A DNA stretch of 64,000 bases, taken from positions 1 to 64,000 of the forward strand of contig PKYK01000037.1 of assembly GCA_003133665.1 (NCBI GenBank), given 5' to 3'. Of this stretch, positions 28,516 through 39,334 are shown in pieces. Position 1 is the first letter of the stretch; the number at the start of each line of letters is the position of its first letter. The stretch is from Acidimicrobiaceae bacterium (GTDB lineage Bacteria > Actinomycetota > Acidimicrobiia > Acidimicrobiales > RAAP-2). A model generated the notes under the pieces. It ran no database searches. It saw nothing but the letters and a program-made list of their open reading frames with translations, and was not told where the DNA came from. The position numbers and the translations under genes were made by a program.

Positions 28516-29574
28516 GTGAACAATCTTGACGAGGCGAGGTGGAAGGCGGTTGAGGTCCGCGACGGCCGGACAACCGGCGTCTTCGTCTACGCCGTGCGGA
28601 CGACGGGTGTGTACTGTCGCCCCGGGTGTAGCTCTCGTCGGCCATTGCGCCGCAACGTGCAGTTCTTCGCGACGCCCGCAGATGCCGAGGGCGCCTGCTA
28701 TCGCGCCTGTCGGCGATGCAGCCCGCAGGAGCTCCGTGTAACCGATCCGACGGCGGTGGCGGTCATCTCGGTGTGCCGTCGATTCGAACATCCTGGTAGC
28801 GAACAGAGCGTGCGGGCACTCGCGGCGGAGTTGGGCTATAGCGAGCGCCACCTACGCCGACGATTCTCCGAGATTGTCGGCGTGCCGATCGGGAGTTATC
28901 AACGGGCACTGCAGGCTGACCGGATGCGTGCAGCGTTGCAGTCCGGGATGACGGTGTCTGACGCCATTTACGAAGCAGGGTACGGGTCGAGCCGCGCGTT
29001 CTACGAGCACGGTGCGATGCGGTTAGGTATGGCCCCCGGTCGATACCGAGCTGGTGGAAGGGGTGAACGGATCAGTTACACGTCAATCGTGACGCCGATA
29101 GGCCTCGTTGTGGCCGCGAGCAGCGAGCGAGGGGTGTGTTCGGTCAACGTGGGATTTGATGAGGCGGCCCTCACGTCGAGACTTGCTGCGGAGTTCCCCA
29201 ACGCGATCATTGAACGCGACGACGACGGGCTCTCTGACGTGGCTTCGGTGCTCGCTGGTGCCGTGCGGGGCGAGAAGGATCCGACGATTCTGCCACTGGA
29301 TTTGGAGGGCACGGCATTTCAGACCAGGGTCTGGGAAGCGTTGCGCAGCATTCCGGCCGGTCGCACCCGCTCGTACTCCGAGGTGGCGGCCCAGATCGGA
29401 GCGCCGGGCGCGGTGCGCGCCGTTGGATCCGCTTGCGCCGCCAACCCCGCGGCGCTCGCGGTTCCCTGTCACCGTGTCGTGAGACAGGATGGGTCGTTGG
29501 GCGGCTATCGATGGGGGATCGCAACAAAACGAGCGCTGCTTGAAGCGGAGGCGACTCATACGGCTCCGCAATGA
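28516..29574 (+). CDS. ada: Bifunctional Ada: Ada-Zn domain + AraC HTH + O6-methylguanine-DNA methyltransferase
   Basis: RTTGVYCRPGCSSRRPLRRNVQFF...ACRRC; AraC HTH; AVPCHRVVRQDGSLGGYRWG. GTG start (frame open to 28405). Confidence 0.9.
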   Translation: MNNLDEARWKAVEVRDGRTTGVFVYAVRTTGVYCRPGCSSRRPLRRNVQFFATPADAEGACYRACRRCSPQELRVTDPTAVAVISVCRRFEHPGSEQSVRALAAELGYSERHLRRRFSEIVGVPIGSYQRALQADRMRAALQSGMTVSDAIYEAGYGSSRAFYEHGAMRLGMAPGRYRAGGRGERISYTSIVTPIGLVVAASSERGVCSVNVGFDEAALTSRLAAEFPNAIIERDDDGLSDVASVLAGAVRGEKDPTILPLDLEGTAFQTRVWEALRSIPAGRTRSYSEVAAQIGAPGAVRAVGSACAANPAALAVPCHRVVRQDGSLGGYRWGIATKRALLEAEATHTAPQ

Positions 29575-29650
29575 GAAGCACCGGCATTGGCCGCCATTCG
29601 TGACTGGAGGGCAGCGGACACGACGACTCAGAAACGCAGAAGAGGTCTCA

Positions 29651-30574
29651 CTAGCGCCCCAGTAGTCTGCGAGCGAACCTAAGGATTGGGCTCGGCACGA
29701 GTCGCTTCACCGTGTCAATCTGACCACGCGCGTGCGTCAGTTGCTGCACATCCGCCTCGTTCTTCGCCTGGAGAGCCTCGAACTTCGCCTGAAGAGCCGC
29801 GTGCTCCGCTTGAAGGGCCCCGATCTGTCTCGATTGATCGTGGAGTTTGTCAGTCAGCCCGACCAGGTCTGCCGAGAGATTCTCGATAGCCCTCGCACCA
29901 TCGTCTCGAACAGCCTTGATCACGAACTGGTACGTCTCGGACTCGCGATCGTCCAGGACCTTCTCCAGGACCTGGTCATCGATGTCGCCCCTTTGGACGC
30001 CGATTTCTGTAGTGAACACGGGTGCGGTGATCCGGCACACCTCGACTGGGACCAACCCAGCCTGGTGAACCATCTCCAGCAGACTCCCCTTGGTGAAGAA
30101 ATGGACATGGGTGCTGTCAAGAAGTCCGCTCTCCCCGTACGGGAAGGTTCCGTTGAGCAGGGCAATCTTCACATCGGCATGCGCAATGTTCGGCACCGAG
30201 ATAATGACCACACCGGAGGGACGAAGGTGCTTTGCGGATTCACGAAGGGTCCTCAGTGGATCCTTCAGGTGCTCCAATACGTCGCCGAAGAGAATCGCGT
30301 CAAAAGTCTCTCCCTCCAATTTGAGCCAAAGGCTTTCGTCGTCAAGATCGCCAACAATCGCCCTTTCGAGCCACTGCTCCGCTGAACGGACGACCATGGG
30401 GTCAATCTCGACGCCGACAACGCTGCAGCCTCGGGCGTTCAGAATCTCGCTCACGTGACCAGACGCACAGCCCGCTTCAAGTACGCGCTTGTTGAAGCCG
30501 ACCATGCGAAGTATGCAGGCGTGCGAGTTGTTCTCGTTCTCCGGGTCGATCGCCGAGTGATAGTGGGAAAGCAC
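29651..30574 (-). CDS. Class I SAM-dependent methyltransferase with C-terminal coiled coil
   Basis: VLEAGCASGHVSEILNARGCSVVGVEID; FDAILFGDVLEHL; tail IGALQAEHAALQAKFEALQAKNEAD. Confidence 0.85.
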   Translation of the reverse strand: MLSHYHSAIDPENENNSHACILRMVGFNKRVLEAGCASGHVSEILNARGCSVVGVEIDPMVVRSAEQWLERAIVGDLDDESLWLKLEGETFDAILFGDVLEHLKDPLRTLRESAKHLRPSGVVIISVPNIAHADVKIALLNGTFPYGESGLLDSTHVHFFTKGSLLEMVHQAGLVPVEVCRITAPVFTTEIGVQRGDIDDQVLEKVLDDRESETYQFVIKAVRDDGARAIENLSADLVGLTDKLHDQSRQIGALQAEHAALQAKFEALQAKNEADVQQLTHARGQIDTVKRLVPSPILRFARRLLGR

Positions 30575-30745
30575 AAGAAAAATCTAGTTGACTGAGTTCG
30601 GTTCTCCAACTGGCATATCAACTCAGACACTCCCCGGGGGGAGGAACGTCCCCCTCAGGGCATTTCCCCACAATCTTCAGAGTCGACCGTTCCCGGAGGG
30701 TAAGTCCCCAGCTGGCTGCCTCACTCGAACCCCTGGGAGCGCGAA

Positions 30746-30907
30746 CTACTCTGCGGCGTCTCGAATTCCCGCGACGATTCTCAATGCTTCACTCATCCCC
30801 TGCGCAAAGCCGTTCTCGAAGTCGTCACTTCGCGCCTGAGCCAACTTGAGGTGGTGCTCGGCTTCCTTGCGCAACTGGAAGAACGCTTCATCAATCTTCT
30901 TGCTCAT
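30746..30907 (-). CDS. Small hypothetical protein
   Basis: MSKKIDEAFFQLRKEAEHHLKLAQARSDDFENGFAQGMSEALRIVAGIRDAAE; likely true start inside a longer ORF. Confidence 0.45.
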   Translation of the reverse strand: MSKKIDEAFFQLRKEAEHHLKLAQARSDDFENGFAQGMSEALRIVAGIRDAAE

Positions 30908-31171
30908 GCGGTTCCCGCTATCCCCGTGTATCCTGGCCTCCACGCTATTCGCGCCCTGTCCCCCATCAGCGATTCTGTGGATCGACCGAAGTGAGCCCGG
31001 GCTTCGTCCGACGGAGCCGGAGGGCGAGCCGAGCTGCTCAGTTGAACGGCCAATGTTGCTCGAACAAGCCCCGCCGAATTCACCGGTGTCGTGCCCGTGC
31101 CGGGGCGGCCCGGGTTCGCGGATGCGCGGCCGCCCCAGTGGAGATATTCTGCGTTCGCGAGGTGAAACGAA

Positions 31172-31978
31172 ATGGCCATTGCGTGCAAAGTGACTGGTGA
31201 GATCGCTCAGAACGTCACCTGTCAACTTGATCCCGGTCAGTCCGTGTTCGCCGATGCGACGAAATTCCGCTGGAAGACGACAAACGTTTCTATCGAGACT
31301 CGCTTGTCGGTGCCCGGAGGTCGCGCGGATGGGGAGAACCAGAAGGCTCAGCCCGGCGGCGCCGGATTCTTGAAGGCGGCGCTCGCGACAGCGACCGAAG
31401 TTGGAAAACGTGCGCTCGCCGGGCAGAGTCTCGCCTTCCAATGGTTCGCCCCGGCTGGGGGCTCCGGCCTCGTCGCCTTCGCCGGTGAATTACCCGGTCA
31501 GGTGCGGATGATCGAGCTCGACGGAACAGTGGGCTGGCGTGCGGAGAGTCGCGCCTTCATCTGTGCAGAGTCAACCGTCAACTTCGACATCGAATTCACT
31601 GGGTTCACCCTCGGTCGTCGTTCGCGCGAAGGCTTAATCTTCGAGCACTTCACTGGGGACGGCACGGTCATCCTCGGTGGAGGCGGGAGTCTCGTTGAGT
31701 TGAATCCCGCCGATTACGGCGGGAAGATCCAGGTACATGGCGGTGCCGTCGTGGCATTTGCGGATTCGGTCTCGTTTGGCACTGAGCGAGTCGGCGTCTT
31801 GAACGCGCAAACCGCGATGACCGCCGTCTTTGGCGGACAGGGTCTCAACCTCGTGACGCTCACTGGCGACGGACCTGTCATACTTCAGTCGACGTTGCAC
31901 CGTGAGTTCGAATCCGAAGAGCGCCACGACGAGGGAACTGCCAACCCCCTACGTGAAGGGCTTCTCGGTCGGTTCTAA
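31172..31978 (+). CDS. AIM24 / TIGR00266-like family protein
   Basis: VTCQLDPGQSVFADATKFRWKTTNVS...GGSGLVAFAGELPGQVRMIELDG...SRAFICAESTVNFDIEF...FEHFTGDGTVILGGGGSLVELN. Confidence 0.75.
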   Translation: MAIACKVTGEIAQNVTCQLDPGQSVFADATKFRWKTTNVSIETRLSVPGGRADGENQKAQPGGAGFLKAALATATEVGKRALAGQSLAFQWFAPAGGSGLVAFAGELPGQVRMIELDGTVGWRAESRAFICAESTVNFDIEFTGFTLGRRSREGLIFEHFTGDGTVILGGGGSLVELNPADYGGKIQVHGGAVVAFADSVSFGTERVGVLNAQTAMTAVFGGQGLNLVTLTGDGPVILQSTLHREFESEERHDEGTANPLREGLLGRF

Positions 31979-31996
31979 AGAGAAAGAAGGAGCATC

Positions 31997-32323
31997 ATGG
32001 CCCTCATTGACAAGGTAAAGGCCCAGGCGAGTCAACTCGCGCAAAAGGCCCAGGAAGCTGGCAAGGCCGGGCAGGCCAAGTTCGAGGACGTTCAGGCCCG
32101 CCGGCGCGCTGACGGCCTCTTGCGCGATCTCGGCGCTGTCGTCTACGCGCAGCACTCGGGAAATGCCGGGAACGAAGCCAGTTCGGAAATCGAACGGCTG
32201 GTGAATGAACTGAAAGCGTTCGAGGCCGAACACGGTCCTCTGGGCGCAAGCGGTTCGGGCGAGAACGAAGCGGACGCTCCGAAGAACCCCGAGGCACCTC
32301 CCGAGGGAGGCTTCACCCTTTAG
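31997..32323 (+). CDS. Hypothetical small helical protein
   Basis: MALIDKVKAQASQLAQKAQEAGKAGQAKFEDVQARRRADGLLRDLGAVVY; shortly downstream of the AIM24-like gene. Confidence 0.65.
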   Translation: MALIDKVKAQASQLAQKAQEAGKAGQAKFEDVQARRRADGLLRDLGAVVYAQHSGNAGNEASSEIERLVNELKAFEAEHGPLGASGSGENEADAPKNPEAPPEGGFTL

Positions 32324-32517
32324 TTCGGACGCGGGAGGTCTCCACCTCCGCCGACCATCGCCGTTCGATCCGATCAAGGTAGGGCGTCGCGGCGTGGCGC
32401 CCGACTACGTTGGCGCGAGCCAATGGCTCATCGCATTCACGCCGACGTCCGCTCGGCGAACCATGGCCAGTTTGAACCAGTAGTTGCTCGAAGCAGGAAA
32501 CCGGACGACGAGGGGCT

Positions 32518-33045
32518 GTGGGGAAGATCCAGAAGACATTCGTTGTCCCCGTGGCAATCGGTTGCGCCCTGCTGCTCGCCGCGTGCGGGTCTTTCACAAC
32601 GCCAACGACGACGACGAAAGCCCTCACCGCAACGACGGGTGCTTCGTTGGCAACCACGACCAGCAGTGCCGAGGCCAAGAGCCTGGCCGTGACACCCGCC
32701 GTACGCCAGAGCCTCCTCGATGCCGCCGCGGCCCTTCATCAACTCCCCGCATCGGACTACGCGGGACTCGCGCCCGGACGGACGTACTACGCATTCGACC
32801 CGACGACCCACCGCTACTACGCGGCTGCGGCCCTGGTCCCCAGCCCGAAATCCATCAAGGCTCAGGTCGGTACCCAGGACGACGGCGCCTACAGCCTCTT
32901 CACGAGAGCCGCCGGGACGAGTGCCTGGACCGTCTTCAGCGACGGGCTCGGCGGCGTCCAGGGATCGAGGTGTCCGGTTGTTCTGCCTGCCTCCGTGCTG
33001 GCGGTGTGGGGCTGGAGCGCGAACAGCTGCTACCCGCCCACCTGA
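32518..33045 (+). CDS. Putative lipoprotein
   Basis: Lipobox ALLLAACGS after hydrophobic signal; GTG start. Confidence 0.65.
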   Translation: MGKIQKTFVVPVAIGCALLLAACGSFTTPTTTTKALTATTGASLATTTSSAEAKSLAVTPAVRQSLLDAAAALHQLPASDYAGLAPGRTYYAFDPTTHRYYAAAALVPSPKSIKAQVGTQDDGAYSLFTRAAGTSAWTVFSDGLGGVQGSRCPVVLPASVLAVWGWSANSCYPPT

Positions 33046-33166
33046 GAGGGACTACGCCGAGTTTCGTGGACTGGAGACACCCGTCGTCAGTGAACGCGCG
33101 TGGCAACTTGCTCCGCTATGGCCTCGACCCGGAAGGAAGACTTCGGCGCACGGATAAAATTAGGGC

Positions 33167-34054
33167 GTGGGACTCCCGAAAGTCATTCTCTACTACGGTT
33201 TCACTCCGCTGTCCGACCCTGACGCAGTACGCCTCTGGCAACGAACGCTGTGTGAAAACCTTGGCCTCAAGGGGCGCATCCTCATCTCCACTCACGGGAT
33301 CAACGGGACGCTCGGTGGCGATATGTCGGCGCTCAAGAGATACGTGAAGCAGACCAAGGAGTACCCCGGCTTCAAGGGCATCGATTTCAAATGGTCTGAC
33401 GGCACCGGCAGCGATTTCCCCCGCCTCAGGGTTCGCGTTCGCGAGGAAATCGTGTCGTTTGGCGCGCCCGGAGAACTGGTCGTCGACCAAAACGGAGTTG
33501 TGGGAGGCGGCGTTCGCCTCACCCCGACGGAGGTGAACCAGTTGGTCGCGGAACGCGGCGGCGACGTTGTCTTCTTCGACGGTCGTAACGCCTTCGAAGC
33601 GAAGATCGGGAAGTTCAAGAACGCGATCGTGCCCGATGTCACAACCACGCGCGATTTCGTCGGTGAACTCGAAAGCGGGAAGTACGACCACCTCAAGAAC
33701 ACGCCCGTCGTCACCTACTGCACCGGCGGAATCCGGTGCGAGGTCTTGTCGTCAGTCATGAAGAGTCGCGGCTTCAACGAGGTCTACCAGATCGAGGGTG
33801 GCATCGTTCGCTACGGCGAGGAGTTCCGCGACGAGGGCCTTTGGGAGGGCTCGCTCTACCTCTTTGACTCGCGGATGAACCACGAATTCAGTGACGACGT
33901 CACGGTGATCGGCGCGTGCGAGCGTTGCGGGACGCCAACCAGCAGGTTCTACAACTGCGCCAACCTTGCGTGCCGGAAACTCATACTGCTCTGCGAAGCG
34001 TGCACGGCCGACAACATCAGCAAGAACTGCTCGCCCAGCCACGGACCCAGGTGA
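33167..34054 (+). CDS. Rhodanese-related tRNA hydroxylase/sulfurtransferase (TrhO/YceA-like)
   Basis: [80 protein letters not shown]-terminal Cys-rich part. Confidence 0.9.
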   Translation: MGLPKVILYYGFTPLSDPDAVRLWQRTLCENLGLKGRILISTHGINGTLGGDMSALKRYVKQTKEYPGFKGIDFKWSDGTGSDFPRLRVRVREEIVSFGAPGELVVDQNGVVGGGVRLTPTEVNQLVAERGGDVVFFDGRNAFEAKIGKFKNAIVPDVTTTRDFVGELESGKYDHLKNTPVVTYCTGGIRCEVLSSVMKSRGFNEVYQIEGGIVRYGEEFRDEGLWEGSLYLFDSRMNHEFSDDVTVIGACERCGTPTSRFYNCANLACRKLILLCEACTADNISKNCSPSHGPR

Positions 34055-34504
34055 TCGCGGGGCAGCGCCAGACATCTGTCCGGGGCCCCGCACGGTTGCG
34101 GGGTGAACAACCACACTGGACCGGAGAGGTTCCGATGGATCGTCCGGCGTCTTCCCAGTAAGGTGCTCGCAGCTTTCTGTTGAACACCTTCCCGAAGTCG
34201 TCGAGCGGCGGGCTGTCGTGAAACGTGGCCAACTTCGGGACCAACCGGGCGAGGTGCTCTCGAACATGCGCCGGAGTGCCCGATTGGCCCAACCGGACGC
34301 CCGGCTCCAACCCGTCGGGTCTGCGAGGCGTCGCATTCCCGACGCCTCGGCTCAAGTCTGCCGACCATTTGATCGGGGCCGGGCCCTGAGCATTCGACAT
34401 GTCTCGACGGTCGGCTCGTCGGTGGCCTCACGGAGATCGGTTCAAGTGACGACCATGTCGTAGTACCCACGTGGCAGTCGAACGTTCGCCCAGTGCGACG
34501 CCTG

Positions 34505-35137
34505 TCAGGCGTTCAGAATCACACGAGCCTTCGACCCGATCCCGATGCTGATTGTCGGATCGAGAGTCGGTTTGAGCCAATGCATGATGATGTTCAAGTC
34601 GATTGCGGAAATGGCGACGCAACCCTGGGTCGGCCTCCCACCGCTGACGTGCAGGAAGAACCCCGAGCCGGCACCTCGGATGACGGGATCAGTGTTGTAG
34701 TTGATGACGACCGCATGCGCGTAGGCGCCACCCGCGTAATAGAGATTCTCTGACGCGCCACCGGGAGAAAGCCGACTTCTCACGTGGCGGTTATAGAGCG
34801 AAGAGATCGGATTCTCGTCCCACCAATCGTCGGGTCCTGCTCTGAAATACGGCATCCTCGTGTCGTCATTCGCTTGGTTGCCAAAGGCTTGGGTCAGCGT
34901 GAAGACTCCGGATGGAGTTCGACCGAGACCCTCTCTCGTGGGACCGACACCGTGCACGCCTACGAATGCCAGAAACGGGCCATTGACCTGAACGTAGTGG
35001 CCGTCACTCCCGAGTTCCCAGGTCCTCACGACGGCCACCACCGAGAGAGGCGAAGTGGCTTGCACCGTGATGACTTGGCCGGGGGATTGGAGCGCGGACG
35101 CCCGTTGAGGTGCGCAACCAATCATGGTGCCCATCAC
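34505..35137 (-). CDS. L,D-transpeptidase (YkuD-type)
   Basis: FFLHVSGGRPTQGCVAISAIDLN catalytic motif. Confidence 0.8.
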   Translation of the reverse strand: MMGTMIGCAPQRASALQSPGQVITVQATSPLSVVAVVRTWELGSDGHYVQVNGPFLAFVGVHGVGPTREGLGRTPSGVFTLTQAFGNQANDDTRMPYFRAGPDDWWDENPISSLYNRHVRSRLSPGGASENLYYAGGAYAHAVVINYNTDPVIRGAGSGFFLHVSGGRPTQGCVAISAIDLNIIMHWLKPTLDPTISIGIGSKARVILNA

Positions 35138-35623
35138 TAGGAGTATGGCGACGCCGAGACTTCCCTTTCCTCGAATGTCAGTGCTCCCCCGGTGTGCAGA
35201 TACCGTCAGTTGATGGTCGGCTGTACCCGCATCCTAAGTCCCGATCTACGCACACGTGCTTTCACCGATGCTCGGCGCAATGCCGATGAGAGACGGGGTC
35301 CATTGCTAGCGCCCTCGAGAGGGCTAGCCAGCGATGGCGAGGACCCGGGTGCCGCAACGGCGATCGCCGCCAGTCCTGGCCACCGACCAGCGATCGCGTC
35401 TGGAAACGGGGACGAGGAATGTGAAGACCGCCGTGGCCGGCGCGAGGGAGGGAGAGAAGGCACCGTCTCGAACAAGTCCGCTGAGAGTTGGACCATCGGG
35501 CACAAGACCGACACCCGATTGTTGAAGTCGACTTGCTGTGCACCCGAAACGGCAGGTCCCGCTAGAACGAGGACATGCTACTTTCAGGAATCTCTCGATC
35601 AACAGAATTGAGCAGCTGACGAA

Positions 35624-36352
35624 GTGGGTGGCGAGATAACGGCCAATTCGGGCCCGGGTCCGCTCGCGCTGGTGGGCTCAGGCGAGTACCTGCCGCAGAT
35701 GACCGAGATTGAGGCGCGTCTTCTGGATGGGCGGGCGCCTCGCTACGTCCAACTTGCGACCGCGGCGGTGCCGGACGGGCCTCCGGTCGTCGAACGCTGG
35801 CACAAGCTGGGCATCGCCCAGGCGAAGCGTCTGGGCGTAGAGGCGATCATCGTTCCAGTCAATGACCGAGCGGACGCCGACGACCCAGCCATGGCTGCGC
35901 TGGTGTCCGGCGCCGGACTTATCTACCTCTCGGGAGGCAACCCCGGCTACCTGGCCGACACGCTGCGTGACTCCGTCGTCTGGGCGGCGATCGTCGCTGC
36001 GTGGCGGGGCGGGGCCGCACTGGCGGGATGCAGCGCCGGCGCGATGGCGATGACATCGTGGGTTCCGTCACTGCGTCACCCGCGCAAGGGTGGAACCGTC
36101 GGCCTAGCGCTACTGCCCCATCTGCGGGTCATCCCTCACTTTGACGCCTTCGCCGCGAGGGTGCCCGACCTCGTGACGCGTTTCCTCCTGCCTCACGACC
36201 CATTGGTGACCGTCATCGGGATCGACGAAGACACCGCACTGGTCGGCGGTCCGCGAGAGTGGACGGTGCAGGGTCGCCAGTCCGCGTGGCTGCTTACCCA
36301 AGACGGGCGCGAACAGTTGCCCGCCGGGTCAACGGTAACGACAGCACCGTGA
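35624..36352 (+). CDS. Peptidase S51 / cyanophycinase-like protein
   Basis: LALVGSGEYLPQM; GLIYLSGGNPGYLADTL; AALAGCSAGAMAM. Confidence 0.85.
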   Translation: MGGEITANSGPGPLALVGSGEYLPQMTEIEARLLDGRAPRYVQLATAAVPDGPPVVERWHKLGIAQAKRLGVEAIIVPVNDRADADDPAMAALVSGAGLIYLSGGNPGYLADTLRDSVVWAAIVAAWRGGAALAGCSAGAMAMTSWVPSLRHPRKGGTVGLALLPHLRVIPHFDAFAARVPDLVTRFLLPHDPLVTVIGIDEDTALVGGPREWTVQGRQSAWLLTQDGREQLPAGSTVTTAP

Positions 36353-36457
36353 TCAAGTAGCGGGGTATCGACGGCGGCGCCAGGTGAACGTGGTCGCTCC
36401 GACCATCCCGCACCCACACCGATCGTTCGGGTTGCCGTTGACCCCTTCCGGCCCGCC

Positions 36458-36895
36458 GTGCCATCATTGGGCGACGCCTTCACCACCAAGGAGGCTCGGT
36501 TGACACGACAGCCGACATTCGTGTGGCCAACGATTCGGGCCGACAATGCAAGAGGCCTCATTGATTTTCTGGTCCGGGCTTTCGGTTTCGTCGAAGTCGT
36601 CGCTCACGGAACCGACGGGCACGTCGACCACGCCGAAGTCGCGTGGCCCCTCGGCGGCGGAATAATGGTGGGCTCTCATCGCGACGAAGGCGATGACCAT
36701 TGGCCGATCGCGCCCGGTTCGGCCGGCACCTACGTTGTCGCCGAGAAGATCGACGAGTTGTTCGAACACGCTGTCGCGCAAGGGCCAACCGTGGTCCTCA
36801 GCCCGAGGGACACCGACCACGGATCTCGTGAGTTCATCGTCCGGGACATCGAAGGCAATCGATGGTCTTTCGGCACCTACCGGGGCGCCCCCTAG
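36458..36895 (+). CDS. VOC family protein
   Basis: PTIRADNARGLIDFLVRAFGFVEV...FIVRDIEGNRWSFGTYRG; start possibly TTG near 36500. Confidence 0.8.
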   Translation: MPSLGDAFTTKEARLTRQPTFVWPTIRADNARGLIDFLVRAFGFVEVVAHGTDGHVDHAEVAWPLGGGIMVGSHRDEGDDHWPIAPGSAGTYVVAEKIDELFEHAVAQGPTVVLSPRDTDHGSREFIVRDIEGNRWSFGTYRGAP

Positions 36896-37000
36896 ATACT
36901 GAACTCGCTCGCCTGCAACGGCAGACGAGTCGCAGATTCCTCGGCGCCCGCGCTGCCCCCTCGCCGAAGTCCGCGAAGCGGATGCTGCAACAATGGAGGC

Positions 37001-37396
37001 GTGGGGTTCGCGGTGATCGACGGAATGAGGGCATTGGAGCTGGGCTCCAAGGGTGAGATGCGCGAACGGCTCAATGGACTCGTACTCGCCGGCCTGAAAC
37101 AGGCAACGGCGGGTCTGGTGGACGACTACGAAGACGAGCCCTTCGAAGCGGTGGGGGAACGCCTCGTTCTCGTCGACGACGACACTCGGCGAGTCGGAGT
37201 TGTCGAAGTGACCAGCACCCAATCGACGACCTTTGGTGATGTGCCGTGGTCGTTCGCCGCAGCAGAGAATGAGGGCGACACCACCATTGAAGAGTGGCGC
37301 GCAGGTCACCGCCGGTTCTGGCTCACCGAGGGCGTAGAAGTCACCGACGCAACACCCGTGTTCCTCGTGTACTTCAGACTCACCGAGGCGGTCTAA
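37001..37396 (+). CDS. ASCH-domain protein
   Basis: LELGSKGEMRERLNGLVLAGLKQATAGLV...VGVVEVTSTQSTTFGDVPW. Confidence 0.7.
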   Translation: MGFAVIDGMRALELGSKGEMRERLNGLVLAGLKQATAGLVDDYEDEPFEAVGERLVLVDDDTRRVGVVEVTSTQSTTFGDVPWSFAAAENEGDTTIEEWRAGHRRFWLTEGVEVTDATPVFLVYFRLTEAV

Positions 37397-37537
37397 CGGA
37401 TTCGCCGCTGGCGATTCCGAGAGCGTTCGGCAAACTGTGCGGGCCGTTCACGGCTCACCCTCGACATCGTGCAAGGCATTTCAGAAGAGTGCGGCGCTGC
37501 GCCCAGGAAGTCATTCTCCGGTGCATTCGGAATCTGC

Positions 37538-37957
37538 TCAGAGGCCCCAGGGACCGACTCCACCCACCCGCTCCGGCGTGATGTGAATGACGTGGCCGGC
37601 TGGCGGATTCTCGAATGGGGGGAACCTGACGCCGGGCCCGACGTAGACCTCAGCCAGGCGCTGCAACAGTTGAGGAGCTCCGCCTTCCACCAATCGGGCT
37701 TGACCGTAGACGATGACGTAGTTGGCCATGCCCGCCGAGTTCGCCCCTTCCGCTTCGACCGTGAGCGCAACGCGCGGATCGCGTTCGATGTTCGTGACCT
37801 TTCGACCCCGCATCAGGTGGCCGATCACAATGTCGTCACCCTCCAGCCCAATCCACACGACACTCACCTGCGGACTGCCATCAGGGTTGATCGTGGTGAG
37901 GTGGGCGAGCCGACCAGCGGTCAGAGCCCGGCGCACTTCCTCGGTCAGGACCATCAT
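37538..37957 (-). CDS. PPOX-class (F420/FMN) oxidoreductase-like protein
   Basis: EEVRRALTAGRLAHLTTINPDGSPQVSVVWIGLEGDDIVIGHLMRGRKVTNIERDPRVALTV. Confidence 0.8.
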   Translation of the reverse strand: MMVLTEEVRRALTAGRLAHLTTINPDGSPQVSVVWIGLEGDDIVIGHLMRGRKVTNIERDPRVALTVEAEGANSAGMANYVIVYGQARLVEGGAPQLLQRLAEVYVGPGVRFPPFENPPAGHVIHITPERVGGVGPWGL

Positions 37958-38132
37958 GACGAAGAGTGTAAACGCGCCGCCAACGCCGCCTCCGGCATTC
38001 GACTCGAGGCTCCAGTGTCGAGATCCACCGGCCAATCGCACTGAAGAACTGAACCCGTCACCTGTTCGCGATTCAGTTGGACGTCCGGTTCAGGGCCCGA
38101 GCAGACGTTGGAGAATCGTGTAGAACGTTCAC

Positions 38133-39167
38133 ATGACGACAAATGAGTTGGAACTGACCGATCCGGTCGATTTGTGCACGCCTGACGGTCTCCGACTGAA
38201 CCCTGCGGCGCGCGGTTGGTCACGACGACCGCTGCACCGCGCGAATCTCCGGGACCGTTTTGGAACGAACAAACGGTGGGACTACTGGGCGGTGCTGGCA
38301 GGTGACCTCGTCATCTCAACGACGTTCGCCGACGTTGACCATCTGGGCCTCGCCGACGTCTACTGGGTTGATCTGGTGTCGGGGGAAACTGGCGGCCAGG
38401 CAATCGTGGTCGCTGGCGGTCAGGGCATCGCCCTGCCCGAAGTGCCCGGCACGGCGCCGCTCAAGGTGGAGCACGACGGTCTGGCTCTGCAGATTGCCGA
38501 CAACCAGCAAGGAACGCACCTTGACGCGACCTGGACTGAGCAGGATGGTCGCCCCGGGCGACTCGACGTGTTTGTCGCATTGCCCGTAGGACACGAGTCG
38601 CTCAACGTGGTCGTACCTTGGAACGATGAACTGTTCAATTTCACGTCCAAACACCAGGCCCGCCCCGCAGTTGGCGAACTGGTGGTCGGTGATCGACATT
38701 GGTCGGTTGGCGGGTCAGACGGCGCCGAGTCGTGGGGAGTGCTCGACGTCGGCCGCGGCAGATGGCCCGCGCAGATCAACTGGAATTGGGGTGGTGGCGC
38801 AGGTCGTTGTGATGGCCACGTGGTGGGACTTCAGGTGGGCGCCAAATGGACGCAGGGGTCGGGTTTCACCGAGAACGCGCTGATCGTCGACAGCCGAGTG
38901 TCCAAGTTGGGTTCGGAACTCGAGTGGGGCTACGACTGGGAGGATCCGATGCAGCCGTGGCGCGTTGTCGACCCGGGCGGACAACTCGATGCCGTTCTCA
39001 CACCACGTTTCGACAAGCACACCAAGGTGGACGTGAGCCCGGAACTGGGCAGCGAGACCCATCAGGTATTTGGCACCTGGTCGGGTCGGCTCCTCAGCGA
39101 TGACGGCGTCGCGCTCCAGTTCAGCGGTCTCCAGGGCTTCGCGGAAGAGGCCCGTCAACGTTGGTAG
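38133..39167 (+). CDS. DUF2804-family protein
   Basis: GLRLNPAARGWSRRPLHRANLRDRFGTNKRWDYWAV...HQVFGTWSGRLLSDDG. Confidence 0.75.
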   Translation: MTTNELELTDPVDLCTPDGLRLNPAARGWSRRPLHRANLRDRFGTNKRWDYWAVLAGDLVISTTFADVDHLGLADVYWVDLVSGETGGQAIVVAGGQGIALPEVPGTAPLKVEHDGLALQIADNQQGTHLDATWTEQDGRPGRLDVFVALPVGHESLNVVVPWNDELFNFTSKHQARPAVGELVVGDRHWSVGGSDGAESWGVLDVGRGRWPAQINWNWGGGAGRCDGHVVGLQVGAKWTQGSGFTENALIVDSRVSKLGSELEWGYDWEDPMQPWRVVDPGGQLDAVLTPRFDKHTKVDVSPELGSETHQVFGTWSGRLLSDDGVALQFSGLQGFAEEARQRW

Positions 39168-39334
39168 GCGGACATCGAAGTGGACGGCGCCCGAGCACTG
39201 TCTTCGGGTCCCGACCGCGGGCGTCGCCGAACCCGTGAGCGCCCATCTTGCGCGAGATGTCGCGCCACGCGTGCACTGGGCCCCAACGGAATTGGGGAGT
39301 GAAATCGCCCGAAGCGGATTGCTAGATTCACGTC

